64,000 nucleotides of DNA from JBAXTZ01 sp037129925. Its GTDB lineage: Bacteria > Bacillota > Negativicutes > JBAXTZ01. Numbering within the stretch: position 1 is the first letter of the stretch; each line of letters begins with the position of its first letter. A model generated the notes under the pieces. The model had not been told where the DNA came from. It made no database searches and worked only from the letters and a program-made list of their open reading frames with translations. Location: NCBI GenBank assembly GCA_037129925.1, contig JBAXTZ010000003.1:49825-113824 (forward strand). The letters run 5' to 3'. Below, piece after piece: positions 35,383 to 43,562 of this stretch. The position numbers and the translations under genes were made by a program.

Positions 35383-35414
35383 AACGACCTCTTACAGTGA
35401 AGTATTAGCTTCGC

Positions 35415-35444
35415 AAAAGAAAAAGGCACGAAAAATCGTGCCTT
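35415..35444 (-). terminator. intrinsic terminator after rpsI
   Basis: AAGGCACG (35423-35430) pairs with CGTGCCTT (35437-35444); on the minus strand a TTTTTC tract follows. It ends the rplM-rpsI operon 11 bases past the stop codon. Confidence 0.85.
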
Positions 35445-35454
35445 GAATAATATT

Positions 35455-35847
35455 CTAGCGTTTTGAAAACTGACTAGCTTTACGAGCTTTTTTCAAACCA
35501 TACTTGCGTCGTTCCTTTTCACGCGGATCGCGTGTTAAGAAACCAGCTTTTTTTAGTGGCAAGCGATAATCGCCGTCAACATGCAGTAATGCCCGGGAAA
35601 TACCATGACGCACTGCTCCGGCTTGACCTGACAATCCGCCACCGGAAACATTTAACTTTATGTCAAACTTATCGGTGGTTTGTGTCAGCTCCAGCGGTTG
35701 CCGAATGATCAGCCGCAATGTTTTCAACGGAAAATATTCATCAAATTCCTTACCGTTTACAACAATATTGCCAGTTCCCGGCAATATTCGAACGCGGGCA
35801 ACAGAAGTCTTTCTTCTGCCGGTGCCATAAAATTCTATACTCGACAT
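35455..35847 (-). CDS. rpsI: 30S ribosomal protein S9
   Basis: A 130-residue basic protein with the S9 opening FYGTGRRKTSVARVRILPG, the middle SGGGLSGQAGAVRHGISRALL and the C-terminal RDPREKERRKYGLKKARKASQFSKR, whose last residues reach the P-site tRNA. GGAGG precedes the ATG. Coupled with rplM, as usual. Confidence 0.98.
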   Translation of the reverse strand: MSSIEFYGTGRRKTSVARVRILPGTGNIVVNGKEFDEYFPLKTLRLIIRQPLELTQTTDKFDIKLNVSGGGLSGQAGAVRHGISRALLHVDGDYRLPLKKAGFLTRDPREKERRKYGLKKARKASQFSKR

Positions 35848-35867
35848 TATATTCCTCCTACTCCGCC

Positions 35868-36305
35868 TTATCTAATATTGAGCGTAAGCTCTTCCGGTTG
35901 TTGCGCCTGGTGCGGATGGTTCGGACCAACATATACATTTAGCTTGCGGTACATTTGGCGACCGAGTGTGTTTTTAGGCAACATACCTTTTACTGCCATC
36001 TCAACGACTCTGCCCGGATGAGTTGCCAACATTTTTCCTAAAGTTACAAAAGTAGTTCCGCCAACATATCCTGAGTGACGAAAATATGTTTTTTGCAGCA
36101 ATTTGTTTCCGGTTGTTTTGATTTTCTCTGCGTTTACAATTATTACATGATCGCCGCAGTCAACATGTGGCGTAAATGTCGGTTTGTGTTTTCCGCGAAG
36201 TATTTTTGCTACTTCAACAGCTAAGCGGCCAAGTGTTTTGCCATCCGCATCGACGACGAACCATTTACGTTCTACTGTAGCGCTATTCGCCATGAATGAT
36301 TTCAT
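35868..36305 (-). CDS. rplM: 50S ribosomal protein L13
   Basis: A 145-residue protein with VERKWFVVDADGKTLGRLA, FTPHVDCGDHVIIVNAEKI, and MLPKNTLGRQMYRKLNVYVGPNHPHQAQ, all L13 signatures. The frame is open to 36488, but that would overlap ferritin; ATG 36305 with GGAAGGAAGAG upstream gives the usual start. The 150 bases before it are non-coding and may hold an L13-type leader, but I cannot fold it with confidence. Confidence 0.97.
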   Translation of the reverse strand: MKSFMANSATVERKWFVVDADGKTLGRLAVEVAKILRGKHKPTFTPHVDCGDHVIIVNAEKIKTTGNKLLQKTYFRHSGYVGGTTFVTLGKMLATHPGRVVEMAVKGMLPKNTLGRQMYRKLNVYVGPNHPHQAQQPEELTLNIR

Positions 36306-36459
36306 AGTCTCTTCCTTCCAAATACTTAATGAGTCCTTATATTTTTGCGTCATTCCCGGGGCTAGTGGAAACAACGACAAAATGTCGCACGCATTATTGT
36401 AAACACAATGCTGATATAAGTCAAGAATATTTTGTGAATATATATTTTGTTTGTGAAAT

Positions 36460-36945
36460 TTAGTTTCGTTGACCAAGCTGAGCATCAACTATCGCGATTT
36501 TTGCTTGATCGTCAGCTGCGTCAACAAAATAAGCTACCACTTTGGCAGCAGTTTCTTCTTCTTCCTGTTGCTCTTTAACAAACCACTGTAAAAATGTCTG
36601 AGCGTCAGCATCGGCAGCGTATTCAGCTTCACCTACCAATTCCACTATCCGGCGGGTAATGTGTTGCTCGTGTTCAAGCACTTCGTTAAAAACATCTACA
36701 ATCGTACCAAACTGTTCTTTTGGCGCATCTACAGTGTAAAATCGCACCTCGCCAGCCCGCGCAGTTACATACTCGATCATTTTTCGAGCATGAGTCATTT
36801 CCTCGTAATACTGTTGCGTCAGCCAATGGGATGCTCCGGCTAATCCTAATCGGGCAACTGCGGTTGCCATCGCCAGATACAAATATGCCGAGTAAATTTC
36901 CGCATTGATTTGCTTGTTAAATTGATATTGAAGTTCCTTGTCCAT
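36460..36945 (-). CDS. ftnA: ferritin
   Basis: A non-haem ferritin of 161 residues that stores iron in a 24-mer cage. The ferroxidase-centre residues are in place: INAEIYSAYLYL (first Glu), YYEEMTHARKM with Glu-Glu-x2-His, and a Glu-rich QQEEEETAA segment. AAGGAG precedes the ATG. Next to rplM in a minus-strand run but with a gap of 150 bases. Confidence 0.93.
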   Translation of the reverse strand: MDKELQYQFNKQINAEIYSAYLYLAMATAVARLGLAGASHWLTQQYYEEMTHARKMIEYVTARAGEVRFYTVDAPKEQFGTIVDVFNEVLEHEQHITRRIVELVGEAEYAADADAQTFLQWFVKEQQEEEETAAKVVAYFVDAADDQAKIAIVDAQLGQRN

Positions 36946-36986
36946 GATAATCTCCTTATACTGTTAATTATGTTTTGTTCTATTCC

Positions 36987-38291
36987 TTATTGAAAATTGC
37001 CAGCTGCATACACTTGTTCAATCAGCCGTAGCCGTTTTGCAGACGAGTGTTCGTGCATGTTAGCAACCAGAACACAGTTTAATGTATTCCCTCGTGAATC
37101 ACAGCCACCGCTAGTCGAATGGATAACGTAGTGCTTGTCGCTAACCACACCAAGATACATCATCACATGTCCGGGCGAGAACACCAGTCCGCCCGAATTG
37201 ATAGCCATCAGCATTTGCGATTTACTTATTATATCATCTTTTTCTGAAAAGTCCAGCCTTCGTTTTAATGCCATTGGTTGTTCATCAATAGCGCAATTGC
37301 GTGGTAAATTTAAACCAAAAACCGAGTAGGCTGCTATTATCAAACCTGAACAATCCCAGCTTTCAAACAAACCACCCCAACCGTAGCGCTCACCTTGCAA
37401 TTTGAAAACTTGTCGCAATAAATTGGCTAAAGTATAGGGAAATCGTCCGACTGTGATTTCGCTGCCTAGCGGAATGAGCAACGGCAAAATCTGACCACTC
37501 CCGTCGGCTTTCCGGCGCGGCATCGCGACGACATACGAGCCACAAATATTTTGCTTGTCAACAATTTGTACTTGACTGCCATACCAAAGCGGCAGTTGGG
37601 CACCCATCGAAAATAGTAGTTTGGGGTGCGGATGACAATAATTTTCAGCAATATACAACCGCTTACCGTTTACAACGATAAATTTGTTTTGGTAGTGGTT
37701 ACAGTATTCGCGCCAAACCTCTGGCTCAAAAAATGCTACCTTGGCTTTTTCCACCCAGCCGCAGTAATTGAATATTTGGACAAAAACCCACGAGCCATCG
37801 GCGCTTTCATGATAAACCAACAGCGGTTGCCCCGGTTCAATATGGGTTTCTTGAAATCTATCAATAAGCGGGAAGTCACTCAATTCCCTACCAGCAAATT
37901 TATTGGTTGGAAACGAACGAATATTACACCGTTCAGTAGCTAGTGCATAACGAATGTTAGTTAATCCGGAAATGTTTTCGGAGTTATTTGATGACCGGAT
38001 TTCAGCCAAAGTAGCTTCATCGGCAAGCGCTCCATCGATAAATAGTTTTTGGTTAATCACTGCATCATAACGATTTAACAAATTTCGGAGTTTTTCAGCG
38101 CTAATTTGTGGCCCCGCGCTAAAAATATCCACCATGTGCGCGGGGATGCTTTGAAGCAAAGATTTATTAAACCCTGCAATCTCCGCTTCAGTTAGCAAAA
38201 CGGCATCGGGGTTAGCAGTTTTGTTAATCCAGTAGTCAACGAATAACATTTCATATTCTACATCAGGCGCAGCCTCGACTTGGTATAGCAA
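36987..38291 (-). CDS. SH3-domain NlpC/P60 endopeptidase (YkfC-like)
   Basis: A 434-residue cysteine peptidase. No signal peptide is seen. Two SH3-like regions (about residues 115-200 and 205-270) precede the NlpC/P60 domain with the catalytic GWGGLFESWDCSGLI cysteine, the GHVMMYLG histidine and IHSTSGG. This is the plan of YkfC, which cuts gamma-D-Glu-diaminopimelate bonds in murein peptides inside the cell. A TTG at 38291 is the start, with AAGGAG inside the last codons of the upstream transporter gene. The pairing with an oligopeptide-binding lipoprotein supports murein peptide recycling. Confidence 0.82.
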   Translation of the reverse strand: MLYQVEAAPDVEYEMLFVDYWINKTANPDAVLLTEAEIAGFNKSLLQSIPAHMVDIFSAGPQISAEKLRNLLNRYDAVINQKLFIDGALADEATLAEIRSSNNSENISGLTNIRYALATERCNIRSFPTNKFAGRELSDFPLIDRFQETHIEPGQPLLVYHESADGSWVFVQIFNYCGWVEKAKVAFFEPEVWREYCNHYQNKFIVVNGKRLYIAENYCHPHPKLLFSMGAQLPLWYGSQVQIVDKQNICGSYVVAMPRRKADGSGQILPLLIPLGSEITVGRFPYTLANLLRQVFKLQGERYGWGGLFESWDCSGLIIAAYSVFGLNLPRNCAIDEQPMALKRRLDFSEKDDIISKSQMLMAINSGGLVFSPGHVMMYLGVVSDKHYVIHSTSGGCDSRGNTLNCVLVANMHEHSSAKRLRLIEQVYAAGNFQ

Positions 38292-38294
38292 AAC

Positions 38295-39893
38295 TCACTC
38301 CTTATAGGCTTCTTTCATCAGCGTTTTTCCTGAAGCGTCGCGAATAACGTTGCGGACGCTGCCACTGTCCATGACCCTGTTCATCGAAAAAGCGTAGGGC
38401 ATAATCGGCATATCTTCAAAAATTATTTTTTCACCGGCGTGCATCAGCTTCATCCGCTCATCGTTGTCGATAGTGTCTTGAGCCTTTAAAATCAAACTGT
38501 CATATTTGGCGTTTGACCAACGCGGGATATTGTTTGTATCGCTACTAGTCAACAATACCGACATATAGGTCATCGGGTCGAGATAATCGCCCACCCAACT
38601 GTTGGTGCAGATGTCAAACTGCAAATCATCACGGCTTTTGTTATATACTTTCCACTCTTGACCGACCAGCTTGACCTTGATGCCAAGCGTTTTTTTGTAC
38701 ATTTCCTGGATCATCTCGCCATACTTGCTTTTTCCGGCGCTGCTGCCAAATAAAAATGTTAGTTCAGGAAAGTCTTTACCATCCGGATAACCGGCTTCTG
38801 CTAACAATTTTTTAGCTAGCATCGGGTCATACTTAAACAGCGCCCCACCCGTTACCCGGAAATCACTATCCGCAGCAGCGTCCGGAATTCCATACGGCAC
38901 CCAGGCGTTGGCCTCTTTAGACGCGCCCGATGCTTTGGCATCTTGCAGCAAAGCCGCGCCATCTATCGAGTATGATAACGCTCTCCGAACACGGGCATCG
39001 TTTAGCGGTTTCTTGTGTACATTGAACGCCAAGTAATTGGTATTCATAAATGGATAAAATTTGAGTTTCCCAGCATCAATCAACCGCTTGTATTCAGTGT
39101 CCGGCGGAAGCGTATCGGAAATATCTAATTGTCCATTTTCCATCATCGACATTGCCGTAGAGTCTTTATCAACCATGTAGACATCAATTTCACTGAGTTT
39201 GACTTTGGCTTTATCCCAATAATACTCGTTTTTCAAGAGCACCATTTTTGAATTTCGATCCCAACTGATAATTTTGAACGGACCATTACAGCTAATCGTG
39301 TTTGCCGAACCAGCCCAATTCGAATTGCTCTCGGCATTTTTCTTGTTTATCGGAAAATACGCGTGAAATGCGGTCAGGTGCAAAAAGAATTCACAGGGGT
39401 GTTCAAGTTTGACTTCCAATGTGTATTGGTCCAGCGCTTTAACACCAAATTCTGTTACGTTACATTTTCCTTGATTAAAACGCTCGCCGTTCTTGATAAA
39501 ATATAACATATATGCCGACTCGGACGCGTACTTAGGATCGACACCACAGCTCCATGAGTACACATAATCTTCGGCGACTACCGGTGCGCCGTTAGACCAT
39601 TTGGCATCCTTGCGCAAATAGAATTTGTAAGTCAACCGGTCAGCGGACACATCCCACTTTTCCGCGCCGGCCGGCACAATGACGTTGTCCTTGGCTACCG
39701 AAGTGAGGCCTTCATATAGTTGGTCGGCAACGCTCAGCGTATACGTCGAGGCCATTTTTTGCGGATTAAGCGACTCGGGATCATCAGGTATTGCCCAACG
39801 TAAAATAACCTTGTCCGATTTGGAAAACGAACAACCAGACAACATGACCGCCAGGAAAATTACCAAAATAGATAGCGCTAACAGTTTTTTCAT
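38295..39893 (-). CDS. oligopeptide-binding lipoprotein (OppA family)
   Basis: A 532-residue substrate-binding protein of an ABC importer. The N-terminal signal peptide ends in VMLSGC, a lipobox, so the mature protein is lipid-anchored at cysteine 20 or so. Family marks are WAIPDDPESLNPQKMASTYT, LYEGLTS, the PDTEYKRLIDAGKLKFYPFMNTNYLAFNVHKKPLNDARVRRALSY region and the EMIQEMYKKTLGIKVKLVGQEW segment, as in OppA/MppA. No permease or ATPase genes adjoin it, so it works with a transporter encoded elsewhere. ATG 39893 with AAGGGTC upstream is preferred to the longer reading (39947). Confidence 0.9.
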   Translation of the reverse strand: MKKLLALSILVIFLAVMLSGCSFSKSDKVILRWAIPDDPESLNPQKMASTYTLSVADQLYEGLTSVAKDNVIVPAGAEKWDVSADRLTYKFYLRKDAKWSNGAPVVAEDYVYSWSCGVDPKYASESAYMLYFIKNGERFNQGKCNVTEFGVKALDQYTLEVKLEHPCEFFLHLTAFHAYFPINKKNAESNSNWAGSANTISCNGPFKIISWDRNSKMVLLKNEYYWDKAKVKLSEIDVYMVDKDSTAMSMMENGQLDISDTLPPDTEYKRLIDAGKLKFYPFMNTNYLAFNVHKKPLNDARVRRALSYSIDGAALLQDAKASGASKEANAWVPYGIPDAAADSDFRVTGGALFKYDPMLAKKLLAEAGYPDGKDFPELTFLFGSSAGKSKYGEMIQEMYKKTLGIKVKLVGQEWKVYNKSRDDLQFDICTNSWVGDYLDPMTYMSVLLTSSDTNNIPRWSNAKYDSLILKAQDTIDNDERMKLMHAGEKIIFEDMPIMPYAFSMNRVMDSGSVRNVIRDASGKTLMKEAYKE

Positions 39894-39988
39894 AAATAAT
39901 CTGACCCTTTCAATGACTGACAAATAATTCGCTAAACTTTCAAACATTATATCAGATTGCTTCGGAAAACAAAACGCTTATGGACAAC

Positions 39989-40012
39989 AAAAAAACACCG
40001 GCTAAGCCGATG
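39989..40012 (-). terminator. intrinsic terminator after yajC
   Basis: On the minus strand CATCGGC pairs with GCCGGTG (one G-T pair) around a 3-base loop, followed by TTTTTTTG. It starts 11 bases past the yajC stop codon. Confidence 0.7.
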
Positions 40013-40022
40013 TCTGTTTGTT

Positions 40023-40349
40023 TTAGTTAGCAGAACTTTCGTTCAACTGCTCTGGCGCCGCGCCGCTCTCGTCGTTATCTTGATTTTGATGACGACTGAT
40101 TGCCGAACGGGCAAATTTCACTTCAATCTTCTCAGCTATTTGCAATGTAACTGTATCTTGTGCCATAGCCACAATCTTACCATATACACCGCCGATAGTA
40201 ACAACCCGATCGCCCTTTTTCAAAGTATCCAACAACGATGCGCGTTTTTTTTGCTGTTTCTTTTGCGGACGATATAAGATGAAGTAGAAAATCACTATCA
40301 TCAACAATATCGGCCAGGACATACTAAACATTTGCTCTAACGAACCCAT
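40023..40349 (-). CDS. yajC: preprotein translocase accessory subunit YajC
   Basis: A 108-residue protein with one N-terminal membrane helix (about residues 8-25) and the family signature FYFILYRPQKKQQKKR followed by LKKGDRVVTIGGVYGKIV. It belongs to the SecDF-YajC complex at the translocon. The C-terminal tail is long and acidic. TGGAGG precedes the ATG. secD/secF are not adjacent here. Confidence 0.95.
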   Translation of the reverse strand: MGSLEQMFSMSWPILLMIVIFYFILYRPQKKQQKKRASLLDTLKKGDRVVTIGGVYGKIVAMAQDTVTLQIAEKIEVKFARSAISRHQNQDNDESGAAPEQLNESSAN

Positions 40350-40457
40350 TTTTCCTCCATAATATATAAAAACTCAGGTTATGATACACCAAAATATTAT
40401 CTTTGTCAAAGTATTATCAAAACATTACTACAGCGCCAGATTATTATTCAAAAATTA

Positions 40458-40486
40458 TTTACTATACCATGAAGCTGTACTATAAT
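40458..40486 (+). promoter_or_regulatory. promoter of deoD
   Basis: TTTACT (40458-40463) and a perfect TATAAT (40481-40486) are 17 bases apart, 34 bases before the start codon of deoD. The first plus-strand promoter of the region. Confidence 0.6.
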
Positions 40487-40520
40487 TAGATTGTAAACTA
40501 TTTAAGGAGAGTGATAACCT

Positions 40521-41231
40521 ATGGGAACACCACATATTGGCGCAAACATTGGCGACATTGCCGAAACTATTCTTTTACCAGGCGACCCCCTTCGCGCGAA
40601 ACTTATTGCTGAAACCTATTTGACTGATGTCGTTCAATATAACAAAGTTCGCAACATGTTTGGCTATACCGGTTATTATCAAGGTCGGAGAGTTTCTGTT
40701 CAAGGAACTGGCATGGGTATTCCATCAATATCAATATATGTTAATGAGTTAATCACTACCTATGGTTGTCAAAACCTGATTCGTATCGGCACTGCCGGTT
40801 CGTTACGCGCCGATGTTAAAGTTCGCGACATTGTCCTCGGAATGTCGGCAGCTCACGACAGCGCCATCAACAACATTCGTTTTCGCGGCATGACTTATTG
40901 TCCGACTGCGGATTTTACATTACTAAACAACGCCTATAATGCCGCGATGAGTAAAAACCTTTCTGTTCGCGTCGGTCAAATAATGTCCGCCGATACCTTT
41001 TACAATGATGACCCTGAAGAATACATAATTTGGGCGAATCATGGAGTTATGGCAGTCGAAATGGAAGCAGCCGGTTTGTATACTTTAGCAGCAAAACACA
41101 ATCGCCGCGCGCTCTGCATCTGCACTATTTCCGACAGTTTAGTAACTCACGAATCAATGAGCGCTGATGATCGGCAAAATTCTTTACAACAAATGATCGA
41201 AATTGCTCTTGAATCGACTAAGGCGCTATAA
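40521..41231 (+). CDS. deoD: purine-nucleoside phosphorylase
   Basis: A hexameric, bacterial-type phosphorylase of 236 residues that splits purine nucleosides with phosphate. Visible: TPHIGANIGDIAETILLPGDPLRAK (phosphate-binding Gly and Arg), VQGTGMGIPSISIY, IRIGTAGSL, and AVEMEAAGLYTLA with the base-recognition acidic residues, then ICTISDSLVTHE. AAGGAG precedes the ATG. It may supply bases to apt (54546), though the two genes are not linked. Confidence 0.96.
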   Translation: MGTPHIGANIGDIAETILLPGDPLRAKLIAETYLTDVVQYNKVRNMFGYTGYYQGRRVSVQGTGMGIPSISIYVNELITTYGCQNLIRIGTAGSLRADVKVRDIVLGMSAAHDSAINNIRFRGMTYCPTADFTLLNNAYNAAMSKNLSVRVGQIMSADTFYNDDPEEYIIWANHGVMAVEMEAAGLYTLAAKHNRRALCICTISDSLVTHESMSADDRQNSLQQMIEIALESTKAL

Positions 41232-41246
41232 ACTGAACCAATCCGG

Positions 41247-41278
41247 GCAACGCTTCAACCTTGAAGCGTTGCTTTTTT
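41247..41278 (+). terminator. intrinsic terminator after deoD
   Basis: A 12-bp perfect stem GCAACGCTTCAA-CC-TTGAAGCGTTGC (41247-41272) followed by TTTTTT. It lies 15 bases after the deoD stop. Confidence 0.92.
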
Positions 41279-41364
41279 CTTTAAAATATCTCCTGCTGCG
41301 GTTATAATGATGTTTGATTTTTCTTATGATAATAGCATTGGCATTTAGAATGTTTGGGAGATTT

Positions 41365-42009
41365 ATGCAAGAGTTTTTATTGAGCAATATTGAAAAGTTC
41401 GGTTATTTGGCAATCTTCATCTGTACTTTTATTGAAGGTATGTGTATTCCGTTAGTAAGCGAACTCATTCTCGGCTTTGCCGGTTTCCTGGTTTTCAAAG
41501 GAACGCTGACGTTTTTGCCGACAGCTTTTTCAGCCTGGGCCGGCAGTTTTTGCGGTTCGTTCTTTATTTACTGTGTATTCCGCCGGGGCGGCCGACCTCT
41601 GGTATATCGTTATGGTCATTACATCCGCTTGACACCAAGACGGTTCGACAAATTTTCCGAGTGGTTTGAACGGTTTGGTCCGATTCTGATTATTCCCTGG
41701 CGGCAGATTCCGGTTCTGCGCACCAAAATCAGCATCGTCGCCGGAATTTTTGATTTGAATATTTACGTTTTCTCGGTATTAACTGCCATCGGCATCGCAG
41801 TTTGGACAACGGCAGCGTTATATGTATCATATACATTTGGCAATAATTGGCAACAAATGCTGGCTTTGGTAAAAGATTTAAGCGATTTCATAATATACAT
41901 TTTGATTTTTAGCGCTGTCGGCGCATTAATTATGTTCTATTGGCGCAAAAAGGAAAAGCGCAAGAAGCGTTCACGCCACGCCGACCGCAACCACCATTCC
42001 GGGCAATGA
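41365..42009 (+). CDS. DedA-family membrane protein
   Basis: A 214-residue multi-helix membrane protein. DedA-type marks are the FIEGMCIPLVSELILGFAGFL re-entrant segment with the acidic residue, WAGSFCGSF, and the conserved RWFERFGPILIIPWRQIPVLRTKISIVAG-like stretch (residues about 100-135). Members flip undecaprenyl phosphate or phospholipids across the inner membrane. ATG 41365 with GGGAGA before it is preferred over the frame's first start (41314). The next gene is a peptidoglycan glycosyltransferase, which fits lipid-carrier recycling. Confidence 0.9.
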   Translation: MQEFLLSNIEKFGYLAIFICTFIEGMCIPLVSELILGFAGFLVFKGTLTFLPTAFSAWAGSFCGSFFIYCVFRRGGRPLVYRYGHYIRLTPRRFDKFSEWFERFGPILIIPWRQIPVLRTKISIVAGIFDLNIYVFSVLTAIGIAVWTTAALYVSYTFGNNWQQMLALVKDLSDFIIYILIFSAVGALIMFYWRKKEKRKKRSRHADRNHHSGQ

Positions 42010-42010
42010 T

Positions 42011-42757
42011 ATGAAGTTTTTAAGACGGGTACTGGTTCTCGGACTGTTGGCGTTAATTGCCTTTTTCGCCGGAAACTTGATTATCGTTTTTTTTGGGAAA
42101 GTGGATAACTTCACTCCTTCCAACCGTTCCACCAACCATTTTGAATCGGCCTCTGAAAAAGCGCGTAATTTGACGCACATAAAAGCCATCAGCGCGGAAC
42201 TGGCCGGACAACCAGGCTATGTTAATTTAGCCGACATCCCGTTACCGCTTCGTCAAGCGGTGATTGCAGTCGAGGATCGCAAGTTTTATGATCATCCCGG
42301 TATCGACCTCGAGGGCATCTTGCGGGCTACATTAGTAAATATCCAAAACGGCGAAATCAGCGAAGGCGGCAGCACCATCACCCAGCAACTGGCGCGGACG
42401 CTGTTTTTGTCCAACGAACAGTCTTTTACCCGCAAGGCCTGGGAAGCCGGTTTTGCTGTCAGTATCGAAACTCAGCTTGGCAAAGATAAAATTCTCGAAC
42501 TTTATCTAAATACCATCTACTTTGGCGAAAACACCTACGGAGTCGCCGCCGCCGCCAAAAAATACTATCACAAAAATTTGCAGGATTTAAACCTCCGCGA
42601 GATGACTACACTCGCCGGCATTCCCAACGGTCCGTCAATTTATAACCCGATAGTCGATCCGCAAGCCTCCAAACGCCGCCAGCAAATTGTTATCGCCGCG
42701 ATGTTGAAAAACGGCTTTATCGGACAGGAAGAGGCGGATAACATCGCGGGGAAGTGA
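42011..42757 (+). CDS. mtgA: monofunctional peptidoglycan glycosyltransferase
   Basis: A GT51 enzyme of 248 residues that polymerises lipid II. One N-terminal membrane helix (about residues 8-30) is followed by the GT51 motifs VIAVEDRKFYDHPGID (catalytic Glu), EGGSTITQQLARTLFL, KILELYLNTIYFG and GVAAAAKKYYHK. No transpeptidase domain follows, so it is the stand-alone form. It starts one base after dedA ends. Confidence 0.93.
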   Translation: MKFLRRVLVLGLLALIAFFAGNLIIVFFGKVDNFTPSNRSTNHFESASEKARNLTHIKAISAELAGQPGYVNLADIPLPLRQAVIAVEDRKFYDHPGIDLEGILRATLVNIQNGEISEGGSTITQQLARTLFLSNEQSFTRKAWEAGFAVSIETQLGKDKILELYLNTIYFGENTYGVAAAAKKYYHKNLQDLNLREMTTLAGIPNGPSIYNPIVDPQASKRRQQIVIAAMLKNGFIGQEEADNIAGK

Positions 42758-42777
42758 AATTTCATAAAAAGTATCGA

Positions 42778-43113
42778 TTACTGAGCAATTCCTAAGAGTA
42801 CTGCCAGTCTATTGTCGATTTCGAACATGGTTTTTTTATCAATAGAGCCCACTACTGCCCCGATCTTTTCGCGCATAACCGTAACAATCTTGTCCACCAT
42901 CACGTTCGAATGTTTCGTCAATCCGTTCTCGGCAGTTGGCTTGACATCGACTCGGCAAATCGGTAGTTCCCGCAAATCGCTAGTCAACAGCAATATTACA
43001 ACCGTAGGATGTTCATCAAAACAATCGGCTTGAACGACTAACGCCGGGCGAGGCTTTCCAAAATCACCCTGCGTTGCTACAATCACAATGTCACCGCGTT
43101 TCAAGCTTCCCAC
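42778..43113 (-). CDS. mazF: MazF/PemK-type toxin (mRNA endoribonuclease)
   Basis: A 111-residue PemK/MazF-fold protein that probably cuts mRNA at short sequences. Family marks are LKRGDIVIVATQGDFGKPRPALVVQAD and LPICRVDVKP, then VMVDKIVTVMREKIG near the C-terminus. It overlaps the antitoxin gene by 13 bases, the normal arrangement. Probably a type II toxin-antitoxin module. The conserved catalytic Arg and Ser/Thr are not confirmed here. Confidence 0.9.
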   Translation of the reverse strand: MGSLKRGDIVIVATQGDFGKPRPALVVQADCFDEHPTVVILLLTSDLRELPICRVDVKPTAENGLTKHSNVMVDKIVTVMREKIGAVVGSIDKKTMFEIDNRLAVLLGIAQ

Positions 43114-43310
43114 CCGGCATCGTCAAATGCTGACTCAATCCATTCAGTGACTTCTTTTTCTTGTGGGTCATTCTTTAATAATCGGGACTGTCTGCGACAT
43201 TCCTCGATGAAGGCGGGATTTTTAGTGTCAGGGACCCATAATTGAATTGGGCGCAACCCCGCAGCGCGCAATTTATCACGGTGGCGTTGAACTCTTGCAG
43301 TAGTAGTCAT
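43101..43310 (-). CDS. MazE-like antitoxin (DUF3018)
   Basis: A 69-residue protein with the DUF3018 opening RVQRHRDKLRAAGLRPIQLWVPDTKNP, which is the DNA-binding part of this antitoxin type, and an acidic C-terminal helix (EVTEWIESAFDDAGWEA) that would wrap the toxin. AAGAGGT precedes the ATG. It comes first in the operon, as antitoxins do. Confidence 0.88.
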   Translation of the reverse strand: MTTTARVQRHRDKLRAAGLRPIQLWVPDTKNPAFIEECRRQSRLLKNDPQEKEVTEWIESAFDDAGWEA

Positions 43311-43436
43311 ATTATTACCTCTTTTTGCTTGTTACATGTAACTATACCATCAGCAAATTACTTTTGCAACTAAAAGCTTTTCAAGCACATCGGCATCACC
43401 GTTTATAGACAAACTTCTTTTTGGTAATTTAAAAAA

Positions 43437-43452
43437 TGTTTCACGTGAAACA
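43437..43452. promoter_or_regulatory. parS site (ParB/Spo0J-binding palindrome)
   Basis: TGTTTCACGTGAAACA is a perfect 16-base palindrome and matches the known bacterial parS consensus TGTTNCACGTGAAACA exactly. Flanking A and T runs extend the palindrome to 43431-43458. ParB loads here, spreads and recruits SMC. It lies in a 250-base non-coding gap between the MazE and DUF4143 genes. No parA/parB gene is in the window. Confidence 0.9.
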
Positions 43453-43506
43453 TTTTTTAAACATTATGCAAGAACCGTGTCGGCATCACCGACTGACAAC
43501 CAATGT

Positions 43507-43551
43507 AAAAAGCCGATAATTCGTTGTAATTTTCGAATTATCGGCTTTTTG
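43507..43551. terminator. intrinsic terminator after the DUF4143 gene
   Basis: AGCCGATAATTCG (43511-43523) pairs with CGAATTATCGGCT (43534-43546), with A and T runs on both sides, so it can act in both directions. It lies 12 bases beyond the stop codon of the DUF4143 gene. The rest of the 43311-43562 gap holds parS and two copies of TCGGCATCACCG; I see no gene in it. Confidence 0.88.
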
Positions 43552-43562
43552 TCTTTTGACGA

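Noticed and set aside
36306..36459. An L13-binding leader before rplM.
   Set aside because: Plausible by position but I could not identify the needed stems by eye.
43431..43458. The extended palindrome with T-run as an intrinsic terminator.
   Set aside because: A terminator is possible on shape alone, but the core equals the parS consensus, and a better terminator for the DUF4143 gene lies at 43507-43551.
43311..43562. The parS gap as an origin of replication.
   Set aside because: No DnaA-box cluster, no AT-rich unwinding element and no dnaA/dnaN nearby.
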